24,896 nucleotides of DNA from the IMG/VR virus record IMGVR_UViG_3300044630_000573, positions 1 through 24,896 of that record. One strand, written 5' to 3'. The DNA comes from a virus. Below the pieces are notes generated by a model. That model ran no database searches and was not told the DNA's origin. It was given only the letters and a program-made list of their open reading frames with translations. Made by a program: the position numbers and the translations under genes. How positions within the stretch are numbered: position 1 is the stretch's first letter; each line of letters opens with the position of its first letter. This document shows, in pieces, positions 7,684 to 15,221 of this stretch.

Positions 7684-8303
7684 TGGCCATCTCTACTTAT
7701 TCCGAGTTGAAAACAGCAGTAGCCGACTGGCTCAACCGCGCTGATTTAACTGCGGCAATTCCAAATTTCATTCAACTGGCTGAGGCGAAGTTCAATCGTG
7801 AACTGCGCACCCGCCAGCAAGTCAAACGAGCATACGCCACGTTGACGGGGCAATACATCCAAATCCCTACGGATTGGCTGGAAGCCATCAATCTGCAACT
7901 TAACGTCACCCCCGTCCGCGTTCTGGACTTCGTGACGCTGGACCAAGCTGACCGTATCCGCGCCAACCGTTACGGCGAAACCAACGCCGACGCCTACACT
8001 ATTGTCGGCGAACAACTTGAAGTTGTCCCCCCGGTTGGAGCCAACACCGAAATTGACATGACATATTACATGAAGATTCCGGCGTTGTCTGACGGAAACC
8101 CGACCAACTGGTTGTTGACGGCATGGCCAGACCTGTACGTGTATGCCACTCTTGTCCATGCGGCTCCGTATCTTAAAGAAGACGAGCGCGTTGCTTTGTG
8201 GAAAGGAATGGCTGACCAACTTCTCGAAGAAATCCGCTTGAGCGACGAGCGCGCGAAGCACTCCGGCGGACCCCTGCGCGCGCGCGTCCGCCCTATTGGT
8301 TAA
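7683..8303 (+). CDS. head-to-tail adaptor protein (SU10-like)
   Basis: The 206-residue protein has the layout of the phage adaptor family found in SU10-like podoviruses. The N terminus is helical (TYSELKTAVADWLNRADL, then FIQLAEAKFNRELR). A beta-rich middle carries the recurrent pattern IPTDWLEAINLQL and then EVVPPVG, and a C-terminal helical part has YVYATLVHAAPYLKEDER. Adaptors dock under the portal ring and connect it to the tail nozzle. Position between capsid and tail genes agrees. The ATG overlaps the previous stop codon by one base. The last codons include an alternating GC run (8276-8286) that reads GGPLRARVRP and has no obvious special role. Confidence 0.82.
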   Translation: MAISTYSELKTAVADWLNRADLTAAIPNFIQLAEAKFNRELRTRQQVKRAYATLTGQYIQIPTDWLEAINLQLNVTPVRVLDFVTLDQADRIRANRYGETNADAYTIVGEQLEVVPPVGANTEIDMTYYMKIPALSDGNPTNWLLTAWPDLYVYATLVHAAPYLKEDERVALWKGMADQLLEEIRLSDERAKHSGGPLRARVRPIG

Positions 8304-8306
8304 TCT

Positions 8307-11300
8307 ATGACCCTAATACTGAAAGACCGAGTTAAAGAAACAACCACAACTGTTGGGCTAGGAACCATATCTTTAGGTGGGTCTTCGGATACGTTTGAGC
8401 CGTTTTCTACAATAGGAACCGGCAATACCACGTATTACGCCATTGTTGCCGAAGGCAACGATAACTGGGAAGTTGGCGTAGGAACCGTTGGTAGTGGTAC
8501 GTTGAGCCGCGACATAGTTTTGGCGTCTTCTAATCTAAATGCTAAAGTCAACTTCCCCGCCGGTACAAAAGACGTATTTGTAACGCTTCCGGCTAACAAA
8601 ATTGTCAGTAAAGACGACGCTACTGGCATCAACAGCGGTATCAGTCTTGCCGACTATGTGGACTTTGACACCGCCGCCGCCCCAGCCACCGCCGTTGGCC
8701 GTCTGTTCTGGAACGACCAAGACGGTACGCTTGACCTTGGCCTAAAAGGCGGTAACGTAACAATACACATTGGCCAGAAACAAGTAATCCGCATCGTTAA
8801 TAAAATAGGTTCTAGTTTATCGGCCGCCAATTACCAATGCGTTAAGATTAGCGGCGCCCAAGGGCAACGCCCAAAAGTTGCACTAGCGCAAGCCAACAAT
8901 GACGCCAACTCCGCCGACACCATTGGCCTTGTCAACGAAACGATTGCCAATAACCAAGAAGGCTTTGTCTGCACCGGCGGCACCATTACGAACATCAATA
9001 CCACGGGTTCGCTTCAGGGCGAATCGTGGAATGATGGCGATGTTCTGTACCTGTCTGGAACTGTTGCTGGGCGACTTACTAATGTAAAACCGCAAGCCCC
9101 AATTCATACCGTCATTGTCGGATTCGTTATCTATGCCCACAATAATCAGGGCAAAATCTATGTAAAGGTCGATAACGGCTATGAACTTAACGAACTGCAC
9201 AATGTGCGGATTAACGGCGTAACTAACGGCCAAGTTCTTACATACAACAATGGGCTTTGGGAAAATCAAACAAACGGTTCGGGTACCGTCACAAGCGTAT
9301 CGGTTGTGTCGGCTAATGGATTATCCGGTTCCGTAGCCAACTCGACTACAACTCCGGCCATTACGCTTTCAACGTCAGTTTCCGGCCTTTTGAAAGGTAG
9401 TTCCGGTGCGTTAGCGGCGGCGTCTGCTACGGATGTACCAGAACTGCCGCAAAGCAAGATTACCAATCTAGTATCGGACTTGGCGGCGAAAGCCCCGTTG
9501 GCGTCCCCGGCATTGACGGGAACGCCGACAGCGCCGACTGCGGCCGTCGGCACTAATACCACACAAGTTGCTACTACCGAATTTGTCAACGCCGAAATTG
9601 CCAACGATGCGCCGTCCAAGACTGGTACTGGGGCTAGTGGAACTTGGGGAATCAGCGTTACGGGTAACGCAGGCACAGTTACCAATGGCGTTTACACTAC
9701 TGGAACACAAACCATCACAGGCAATAAAACCTTTACTGGCTCTGTAACGATGGGGCAAAGCGGTGGTGGTGAAGGCGGTGAGATTCTGTGGCTTGACCCT
9801 GTTCAGGGAACAGTCTGCACAGACATACCTGCTTCTGGGTTTTTCCGTGTGTTTCAAACAAGTGGCACAGCTAAGGGCGCGTACATTGACTTGGCTAACT
9901 GCGCAGGTGGTGTAGGAAGTCTGCTTCTTCACTCAACCAACTACAACAGCTATGCACCTACCCTGACTGGTGGTGGTGCTTCTGGCTCTTGGGGAATCAG
10001 CGTAACTGGTAATGCAGGCACAGTCACTAATGGTGTCTATACCACAGGCAATCAGACCATCGGCGGTGTTAAAACTTTTAGCAATGATATAGGCGCAACA
10101 TTTGGCGGTCAACTTGTATTAACAAACTCCGCATCTGGCGCAACAAATCCTAATAAACATTTTCGTGTTGGTCCTACCGGAAATCTAGAGATAATAAACA
10201 GCGCATATAATGCCGTTCCTTTTACATTTACTGACGCTGGCATACTTAGTGTTAGTGCTGAATGTAACGCGCCTGTATTCAAGGATGTTAACAACTCAGC
10301 CTACTACCTAGACCCTGCCAATACAGGCACATCTATGGTGGTGGCAGGCGATGTCGGTATTGGCTCAGACTCTCGACCGTTTAGATTGACTGTTGCCAAT
10401 AACACCTTTGATGGAATGTGGGCAGGAAGCTCTGGCACATATTCATTCGTTGGACTTGGCGGTTATTTCAGTGGCACAGCAGGCGCGTCTCAGATTGGTT
10501 ATGAGCGCACTACGGGACTAATTACTTTCTCTGGTGGAACTAGAGACACGCCAGTAACAAGAATGAGCATCAACAGCTCTGGTAATGTAGGTATTGGTAC
10601 GACAAGTCCGGGTCGTAGGCTTTCTATCGCAGGTGGTGGCTTTGCGTTTGATGATGCGAATACTACATCCCGTTCTGTTCATTGGGGTGATGGAACTACT
10701 TATCCCTTGCTAATTCAGGGCGATGTAACAAATGGCTTTATATCATTTAATACTCATGCGTCTGGAAGTGGACCACCTGAAAGACTGCGCATTGACAGCG
10801 CAGGCAAGGTGCTTATCGGCGCAGGCGCAACAGCATCACTTGGAAAGCTTGTAGTTAGCGAAGCATCATCTGGTACGGCTGTTATTGCTCTTGAGAGTCA
10901 AGGCTCGTGGAATAGCACGATTGCTTGCACATCCACTGGTAATCTTGTTCTTAGGAATAATGGTGCATCAGACAGAATGGTTTTTGACCCATATGGGAAT
11001 ATCATTACTTATGGGCCGATGTTTGCATCTATATACTATGACAACGATAACTCAGCATTTTATGTAAATCCAAACGGCACTTCAAATATAAACAGCCTTG
11101 TCATGAATGGACTTATACAGGGTCGCTCATGTGCTGACACTAATGTAAACACGGCAAACGACACAGGTTCTATATCTATTCGTGGTAGTTCTAGCACCGT
11201 AGCATCCATGTCGTTCCATCGTACTGGCGCATACGCTATAAACATGGGTCTTGGTACAGACAATGTGTTCCGAATTGGTGGATGGTCGGCATCAAGCAAT

Positions 11301-11645
11301 GCCTTCCAGATGGATGGCTCTGGCAACCTGACAATGCTGAACAATGTCACGGCATATTCTGACGCTAGACTAAAAACAGACATTGTTAAGATTGAAAACG
11401 CCTTAGATAAGGTACAGCAACTTAACGGATACACCTACACGCGAACTGATACTGGTTCTAAACAAACTGGCGTTATTGCACAGGAAGTGATGAAGGTGTT
11501 GCCAGAAGTTGTGATGGGTAGTGAGGACACTCATTACAGCGTTGCATACGGCAATATGGTCGGCTTGCTAATTGAAGCAATGAAAGAGCAACAGGCTCAG
11601 ATTGACGAACTTAAACTAACCATTGAACAACTTAAAGGTAACTAA
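8307..11645 (+). CDS. tail fibre with C-terminal S74 self-cleaving chaperone
   Basis: This 1112-residue receptor-binding fibre is Gly/Ser/Thr/Asn-rich throughout, as expected for a trimeric beta-structured shaft. It contains a duplicated segment (about residues 439-478 and 554-593, each with WGISVTGNAGTVTNGVYTTG), a motif seen twice in variant form (NNSAYYLDP near 660, DNSAFYVNP near 913), and GNVGIGTTSP-type turns. Residues 1018-1112 form an intramolecular chaperone auto-processing domain (Peptidase S74). SDARLKTDI gives the Ser1018/Lys1023 pair with the five-residue spacing of the known dyad, then QTGVIAQEV, and a closing coiled coil. In characterised family members the domain trimerises the fibre, then cuts itself off before the Ser. 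The start lies 3 bases after the adaptor stop with no clear Shine-Dalgarno. DNA from about 9700 is A/T-richer than the high-GC genes around it. Confidence 0.93.
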   Translation: MTLILKDRVKETTTTVGLGTISLGGSSDTFEPFSTIGTGNTTYYAIVAEGNDNWEVGVGTVGSGTLSRDIVLASSNLNAKVNFPAGTKDVFVTLPANKIVSKDDATGINSGISLADYVDFDTAAAPATAVGRLFWNDQDGTLDLGLKGGNVTIHIGQKQVIRIVNKIGSSLSAANYQCVKISGAQGQRPKVALAQANNDANSADTIGLVNETIANNQEGFVCTGGTITNINTTGSLQGESWNDGDVLYLSGTVAGRLTNVKPQAPIHTVIVGFVIYAHNNQGKIYVKVDNGYELNELHNVRINGVTNGQVLTYNNGLWENQTNGSGTVTSVSVVSANGLSGSVANSTTTPAITLSTSVSGLLKGSSGALAAASATDVPELPQSKITNLVSDLAAKAPLASPALTGTPTAPTAAVGTNTTQVATTEFVNAEIANDAPSKTGTGASGTWGISVTGNAGTVTNGVYTTGTQTITGNKTFTGSVTMGQSGGGEGGEILWLDPVQGTVCTDIPASGFFRVFQTSGTAKGAYIDLANCAGGVGSLLLHSTNYNSYAPTLTGGGASGSWGISVTGNAGTVTNGVYTTGNQTIGGVKTFSNDIGATFGGQLVLTNSASGATNPNKHFRVGPTGNLEIINSAYNAVPFTFTDAGILSVSAECNAPVFKDVNNSAYYLDPANTGTSMVVAGDVGIGSDSRPFRLTVANNTFDGMWAGSSGTYSFVGLGGYFSGTAGASQIGYERTTGLITFSGGTRDTPVTRMSINSSGNVGIGTTSPGRRLSIAGGGFAFDDANTTSRSVHWGDGTTYPLLIQGDVTNGFISFNTHASGSGPPERLRIDSAGKVLIGAGATASLGKLVVSEASSGTAVIALESQGSWNSTIACTSTGNLVLRNNGASDRMVFDPYGNIITYGPMFASIYYDNDNSAFYVNPNGTSNINSLVMNGLIQGRSCADTNVNTANDTGSISIRGSSSTVASMSFHRTGAYAINMGLGTDNVFRIGGWSASSNAFQMDGSGNLTMLNNVTAYSDARLKTDIVKIENALDKVQQLNGYTYTRTDTGSKQTGVIAQEVMKVLPEVVMGSEDTHYSVAYGNMVGLLIEAMKEQQAQIDELKLTIEQLKGN
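9621..9739 (+). repeat. direct repeat in fibre gene, copy 1
   Basis: About 119 bases encoding ASG, WGISVTGNAGTVTNGVYTTG and a GNKTF end match copy 2, exactly 345 bases (115 codons) downstream. The protein is better conserved than the DNA; many third positions differ, so the duplication is old or both copies are under selection. Confidence 0.85.
9966..10084 (+). repeat. direct repeat in fibre gene, copy 2
   Basis: This is the second copy of the 119-base unit at 9621-9739. It encodes WGISVTGNAGTVTNGVYTTG identically, with changes at the edges (GTW to GSW, GNKTF to GVKTF). The pair could allow recombination that shortens or lengthens the fibre shaft by 115 residues. Confidence 0.85.
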
Positions 11646-11646
11646 C

Positions 11647-12051
11647 ATGGCACTCACTTACGCTTGGAAACTGACTGGCCTTAAGAAAGCCAATAGCGAA
11701 ACGACCAAAGATGTAATCATCGGCACTCGATGGGAATTGACTGGCACGGATGCTGATGGCAACTCTGGCACTTTTAGCGGTGCGACCCCCTTCAGCATGG
11801 CAAATGTTGAGATGCACAACTTTGTGCCTTACGAGAATCTTGACCAAGATACCGTCATTGGATGGATTCAAGCCGAAGTGGTCGGTGGCTATAAAGACCA
11901 TGTAGAGCAGAAAATCCTTGCCCAGATTGAAGCGGTAAAGAATGAAATCAAGGATGTGCAGGCTACTGACTTTCCGTGGGCTGAACCCGTTGTAGAGCCA
12001 GAAGCACCCGTAACGACTGAAGCGGTAGAAGCCGATGGCTCTGCCGAGTAG
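11647..12051 (+). CDS. phage protein of the DUF7936-like type
   Basis: This 134-residue protein resembles a widespread family beside phage tail fibres that I recall as DUF7936, of unknown function. The pattern is an N-terminal YAWKLTGLKK, then VIIGTRWELTGTDADGNSGT, FSGATPF and FVPYENL, then VIGWIQAEVVGGY and a helical end. An acidic, Pro/Val-rich tail follows (about 113-134). The ATG at 11647 is preferred over an upstream in-frame ATG at 11623, because AAAGG (11636-11640 region) precedes it and the family normally begins at this point. It lies directly after the fibre stop codon and overlaps the next gene by 17 bases. It is possibly a fibre accessory or assembly factor (inference from position). 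Confidence 0.85.
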   Translation: MALTYAWKLTGLKKANSETTKDVIIGTRWELTGTDADGNSGTFSGATPFSMANVEMHNFVPYENLDQDTVIGWIQAEVVGGYKDHVEQKILAQIEAVKNEIKDVQATDFPWAEPVVEPEAPVTTEAVEADGSAE

Positions 12052-12643
12052 TGGGCCGTTAAGCATTGCGCAGATTCGTCTGATGTTCGGCGGCTCTGCC
12101 CCTCATTCTTTGTCCGAGTATTACAAGGGCGGTTCTCTTGTCCTTACTACGGATACCGTGCCTAATGTGCCGACTAGTGGGGCCATCTCGATTGGAAACT
12201 TTTACGGCTCAGAGATTGTAGAAAGCTATGTTGCAACCGTAACAGCAGGAACAGCACGAAACAATGAGTATAATGCGTTTCCGTCAACCGTTACTTTAGC
12301 GGTAAACACAGACGGCGACATGGTAGGCTCAGGTAATTTCTCTAACTTTACTAAAGAATGGCTTACTGGAACTCCGCGAAGTTTTTATCAGGTGCGGTTT
12401 ACCAAGATGTCGGACACCACAAGCGGTACAGGTTCTAGCGAGATATTAGGTACTTTTGGTTCTTGGCTAGACTTAAATGCCGAGATAAGCATGACCGCTA
12501 CGGCAGACAATGGCGTAAACCTGACAAGGACTATTACGGTAAAGGCAGAGGTACGGCGGTTAGTAGATTCCGTAGTAGTTAGCACCACAAACACTAATGT
12601 ATTAACATTGATAGCCCACAGTAATGTTGGAGCACCGCCATGA
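12035..12643 (+). CDS. small tail-associated beta-domain protein
   Basis: The 202-residue protein opens with a motif common at the start of phage tail and baseplate proteins: LPSSGPLSIAQIRLMFGGS, SLSEYYKG, then VPTSGAISIGNFYG. This segment (about residues 1-65) is likely the virion attachment module. The rest (about 70-202) is Thr/Ser/Val-rich beta structure and looks like an Ig-like domain, with GTFGSWLDL and ITVKAEV. The protein encoded at 14590-14997 shares this second domain in diverged form. There is no signal peptide. The start overlaps the preceding gene and the stop overlaps the lipoprotein start (ATGA). It may be a decoration or adhesion protein; exact placement in the virion is unknown. 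Confidence 0.82.
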   Translation: MALPSSGPLSIAQIRLMFGGSAPHSLSEYYKGGSLVLTTDTVPNVPTSGAISIGNFYGSEIVESYVATVTAGTARNNEYNAFPSTVTLAVNTDGDMVGSGNFSNFTKEWLTGTPRSFYQVRFTKMSDTTSGTGSSEILGTFGSWLDLNAEISMTATADNGVNLTRTITVKAEVRRLVDSVVVSTTNTNVLTLIAHSNVGAPP

Positions 12644-12813
12644 AAACTAAGCTATTGATTATAATAGGCGTCTTGGCATTAGCTGGCTGTGAATCCCGTT
12701 ACAGGTACGCCTGCCAAGACCCTGAAAACTTTGACACCATACATTGCAAAAAAGACTGCAAGGGCGATGGCACTTGTCCGGCAGATGTCTACGGAGAGCA
12801 CTTAAATGACTAG
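12640..12813 (+). CDS. small lipoprotein
   Basis: This 57-residue gene overlaps both neighbours (ATGA with the gene before, 8 bases with the holin-like gene after). It starts MKTKLLIIIGVLALAGC: a lysine-containing N terminus, hydrophobic stretch and lipobox LAGC, with Cys17 as the lipidation site. The mature part is about 41 residues with five more Cys (for example YACQDP and CKKDCKGDGTC), suggesting disulfide bonds in the periplasm. Similar tiny Cys-rich lipoproteins (LAGCESR followed by CQDP) recur near holin and endolysin genes in environmental phages. It may modify the host envelope, as in superinfection exclusion, or assist lysis; neither can be shown here. The spanin lipoprotein at 15751 is a separate gene. 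Confidence 0.85.
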   Translation: MKTKLLIIIGVLALAGCESRYRYACQDPENFDTIHCKKDCKGDGTCPADVYGEHLND

Positions 12814-13060
12814 ATATACAGAAAGCGAACTCAAGGCGCGGATGCGCTTTATGATTGGCATCGCCCTTTCCTTCACCCTTTGCGTCATTGTCTGCGTGGT
12901 GCTGTATTCCCTAGTCTTTGTAACCCAACCGATTGGCGCACAAGCACCTAATGATGCAGAGTTTTTTAAGCTAATCGTTCCCATTGCCACCTTCCTGACG
13001 GGCATATTGTCTGGGATTATGATTGACACGAAATCAAACAACGGAGAAAACAAAGAATGA
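12806..13060 (+). CDS. holin-like membrane protein (two segments)
   Basis: The 84-residue protein has two clear hydrophobic segments, about residues 15-38 and 54-75, separated by a short loop (QPIGAQAPND). It has a charged N terminus (RYTESELKARMR) and a polar charged tail. Small size, two membrane helices and direct overlap (ATGA) with the endolysin gene fit a class II-like holin. Holins form the timed hole that lets the endolysin out. Another two-helix protein at 15221 is an equally good candidate, so which is the real holin, or whether one is an antiholin, is unresolved. Alternatively it is an anchor protein unrelated to lysis. Confidence 0.8.
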   Translation: MTRYTESELKARMRFMIGIALSFTLCVIVCVVLYSLVFVTQPIGAQAPNDAEFFKLIVPIATFLTGILSGIMIDTKSNNGENKE

Positions 13061-13659
13061 GTCTGGCATCTTTACAAGCTAAGATTGGCGTAACGGCAGA
13101 CGGCGTGTTTGGCAAGGGAACGTTGAAGGCCGCGATGGCCTATTACAAGCTAACCCCTGTCCAAGCGGCTCACTTCTTTGCCCAGACCGCCCACGAGTCC
13201 GGCAACTTCAAAGCCTTCTCTGAGAATCTGAACTACTCAGCCGAGGGCTTGCTTAGGATATTCCCTAAGTATTTCGACCAAGCTACGGCCAACAAGTACG
13301 CCCGGCAACCGGAAAAGATTGCCAATCGCGTCTATGCTAACCGCATGGGTAACGGCGATGAGGCCAGCGGTTCGGGATGGCTATACAAAGGCCGAGGAGC
13401 CTTGCAACTTACGGGCAAATCGAACTATAAGGACTTTACTGACTGGCTGGGCAAGACCATCGACCCAAACGCTGTGGCTGATGAGTATGCCTTTGAGTCT
13501 GCCAAGTATTTCTTTGACAAGAACAAGCTGTGGGCAATCTGTGACAAAGGTGTGGACGACGCCACCATCCTTGCCCTGACTAAAAGAATAAATGGCGGAA
13601 CCCACGGCCTCGATGACCGCAAGGCTAAGACCAAGCTGTATTATTCTTGGCTTACATAA
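13057..13659 (+). CDS. GH19-type endolysin
   Basis: The 200-residue protein is a glycoside hydrolase family 19 (chitinase-like) endolysin that would cut the glycan of peptidoglycan. Visible motifs: TAHESGNF with catalytic Glu47; SENLNYS with Glu56, nine residues on as in bacterial GH19 enzymes; YKGRGALQLTGKSNY (about 110-124); and KRINGGTHGLDDR near the end. Residues 5-28 (LQAKIGVTADGVFGKGTL) resemble part of a peptidoglycan-binding repeat, common at the start of these lysins. There is no signal peptide, so release depends on a holin. The ATG overlaps the holin-like gene's stop. Length is typical for single-domain phage GH19 lysins. Confidence 0.93.
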   Translation: MSLASLQAKIGVTADGVFGKGTLKAAMAYYKLTPVQAAHFFAQTAHESGNFKAFSENLNYSAEGLLRIFPKYFDQATANKYARQPEKIANRVYANRMGNGDEASGSGWLYKGRGALQLTGKSNYKDFTDWLGKTIDPNAVADEYAFESAKYFFDKNKLWAICDKGVDDATILALTKRINGGTHGLDDRKAKTKLYYSWLT

Positions 13660-13675
13660 GGCATAGTCCAAGACG

Positions 13676-13903
13676 ATGCTAGGATTTCATTCTCTCTCAG
13701 AACACCCTATTTCCGTAATAGCCAGAATACGGTTGTTGTGGGAATCTGATATAATAGAGTCAGCAACGTGGACGCCGCATACAGCCGGTTCCGCAAGCTG
13801 GGTACCCTATTCCACGACTTCGGTCACATGGACCGCCCAGACCCCCTCGTCCACTATCTGGACCCCCCATAACACCACCCCCGCCACTTGGACGGAAGAT
13901 TAA
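13676..13903 (+). CDS. small protein with Trp every ten residues
   Basis: I do not recognise a function for this 75-residue protein. The N terminus (MLGFHSLSEHPIS) resembles the start of small phage structural proteins of the GF-x-PL-SE type. From residue 22 the protein has Trp at 22, 32, 42, 52, 62 and 72, exactly ten apart. It falls into decapeptides of the form S/P-x-T-W-T-P-x-x-x-x, matching 30-base units in the DNA (from 13760). Such spacing suggests a stacked beta strand or a repeat that binds a beta fibre. It lies between endolysin and a tail-fibre-type gene, ending 1 base before the latter. The Shine-Dalgarno is weak. A possible extended -10 box (13747-13755) lies within it. Confidence 0.75.
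   Translation: MLGFHSLSEHPISVIARIRLLWESDIIESATWTPHTAGSASWVPYSTTSVTWTAQTPSSTIWTPHNTTPATWTED
13747..13755 (+). promoter_or_regulatory. possible extended -10 promoter element
   Basis: TGA TATAAT is a perfect -10 hexamer with the TGn extension. No good -35 lies at 16-18 bases (13726-13733 reads mostly A, C and G). It is inside the Trp-repeat gene, 150 bases before the gene at 13904, so it might drive the downstream tail and lysis genes, or be chance. Confidence 0.25.
13760..13900 (+). repeat. 30-base tandem coding repeat
   Basis: Four full and one partial 30-base units (starting at 13760, 13790, 13820, 13850 and 13880) each encode a ten-residue block with TGG at codon four. The units have diverged in DNA and keep Trp plus a following Thr or Val, so selection is on the peptide pattern. 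Confidence 0.8.
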
Positions 13904-14590
13904 ATGGCCGACACGACCACAACCAATTACAGCTACGTTAAGCCTGAAGTCGGCGCTTCTACCGATACTTGGGGCGGCAAGCTGAACACCAACTTCGACA
14001 GCATTGACTCTGGTCTGAAATCGGCCAACGATGCTATCGCGCTCAAGCTGAACACCAGCGCCTACACCGCCGCCGATGTTCTGGCCAAGTTGCTTACCGT
14101 GGACGGAGCCGGTTCAGGTCTAAACGCCGACCTTCTGGACGGCCTGAGTTCGGCCTCGTTCTATCTGGCCAGCAACCCGTCCAACTATATCACCGTTGCG
14201 TCGGTTACGTGGGCTAATCTGACTGGCGAACCGACCACTTTGTCTGGGTACGGCATTACCGACGCCGCCCCGCTGGACCCGCGCGTCCAGAGCGTTACGT
14301 CATCCGCCACCGTCACCCCGACGTCAACCAACGACGCCGTCCGCGTAACCGCCCAAGCCGCCGCCATCCAGTTCGCCAACCCCACCGGCACGTTTGCCGA
14401 GTGTCAAGGCTTTGTGATTCGGCTGAAGGACAACGGTACTGCGCGCGCGATTACGTGGGGAGCCGGCTACCGGGCTATGGGCGCGGTGTTGCCGACCACT
14501 ACGACGGTCAACAAGACCATGTATATCCCGGTAATTTATAACTCGTCCGACGCCAAGTGGGACGTTCTGCCGGCTACGGTAGAGCAGTAA
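13904..14590 (+). CDS. tail fibre/appendage protein
   Basis: The 228-residue protein starts with a pattern very common at the N terminus of phage tail fibres ([20 protein letters not shown], then [13 protein letters not shown]). The next parts are [16 protein letters not shown] (about 66-81) and [16 protein letters not shown] (about 99-114), both standard fibre-shaft motifs. The C-terminal 100 residues (about 125-228, [12 protein letters not shown] to VLPATVEQ) look like a compact beta domain. There is no S74 chaperone. It probably forms part of a second, shorter fibre or a fibre tip. The ATG is 1 base after the preceding stop, with GGAAG shortly upstream. The last base of its stop is the first base of the next start (TAATG). 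Confidence 0.85.
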   Translation: MADTTTTNYSYVKPEVGASTDTWGGKLNTNFDSIDSGLKSANDAIALKLNTSAYTAADVLAKLLTVDGAGSGLNADLLDGLSSASFYLASNPSNYITVASVTWANLTGEPTTLSGYGITDAAPLDPRVQSVTSSATVTPTSTNDAVRVTAQAAAIQFANPTGTFAECQGFVIRLKDNGTARAITWGAGYRAMGAVLPTTTTVNKTMYIPVIYNSSDAKWDVLPATVEQ

Positions 14591-14997
14591 TGAAGCCGAT
14601 TGACGTCATGCGCTATCGGTCAACGGGTGGCGTTGTGCCGTCGCTGTCGGTAAGCGCGTCGTCCTCGGCGCCGTCGCCGACGGTAACGGCTCAAGTAACC
14701 TTTGCCACAGATGGCACTTACGTTGATGGCGACTCGGGTAACTGGTATCTGCCAACCACGCCGAACATCGGCAATTCGTACGACATCAAGCTGGACATTA
14801 CCTCTAGCTTTTTGGGTGGCGGCGCCCCCATAGGAACTTACGGCACTTGGCTTTCGCTTAGTTCAGACCGCACGTTTGGCGTTCTTCGCAGTTCATCTAC
14901 GCCGGGTAACAATAGCGTAAGCGGTAATCTGTCTATACGTACTGGTGGCGTCACCGTCGTAACTGGCACCTTCTCTTTTGACGCGGAAGTCACATAA
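14590..14997 (+). CDS. small Ig-like tail protein, related to the 12035 gene
   Basis: The 135-residue protein is almost all beta-type sequence after residue 18 (Ser/Thr/Val/Gly-rich). Its second half (IGTYGTWLSL, then a spaced Ser-rich loop, then VTGTFSFDAEV) matches in pattern the second half of the protein at 12035-12643 (LGTFGSWLDL and ITVKAEV). Both also have an upstream VTA, TDG and G-x-W-TP order, so the two probably share a domain. The ATG at 14590 is chosen over a GTG at 14557 because it makes a TAATG junction with the fibre gene. There is no signal peptide. It may attach to a fibre or the capsid surface; this is inference. Confidence 0.8.
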   Translation: MKPIDVMRYRSTGGVVPSLSVSASSSAPSPTVTAQVTFATDGTYVDGDSGNWYLPTTPNIGNSYDIKLDITSSFLGGGAPIGTYGTWLSLSSDRTFGVLRSSSTPGNNSVSGNLSIRTGGVTVVTGTFSFDAEVT

Positions 14998-14999
14998 TC

Positions 15000-15221
15000 A
15001 TGGAAGTTAAGCTCGAATACCAACTTGGCCAACTGGATGCCCGAGTGCGGTCTATTGAAGAACGCAACAAGCACATGGAAGCCAAAATCGACAAGATGTA
15101 CGAAGTCATTACCCGCGCCGAAGGAAGTTGGCGCACATTGGTAGCCGTCGGCGCGGCCAGCGCGGCAATTGGCGCTGTTTTTGTAAAAGTCGTAGAGTAT
15201 ATGTTCAAACTGGACTCGTGA
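15000..15221 (+). CDS. XhlA-like coiled-coil membrane protein
   Basis: This 73-residue protein has an N-terminal charged coiled coil (about residues 3-42, LEYQLGQLDARVRSIEERNK) and one C-terminal membrane segment (about 46-68, LVAVGAASAAIGAVFVKVV). This order matches the haemolysin XhlA-type proteins found in phage lysis cassettes, which sit in the inner membrane and work with a holin. It starts the second lysis block: its stop overlaps the next start (TGATG), and that gene encodes a two-helix holin candidate. The name follows overall shape rather than diagnostic residues, so another small membrane regulator of lysis is possible. Confidence 0.78.
   Translation: MEVKLEYQLGQLDARVRSIEERNKHMEAKIDKMYEVITRAEGSWRTLVAVGAASAAIGAVFVKVVEYMFKLDS

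Noticed and set aside
8276-8286. Alternating GCGCGCGCGCG run
   Set aside because: It lies within the adaptor coding end (GGPLRARVRP) in a GC-rich gene. Too short to argue for Z-DNA or a site.
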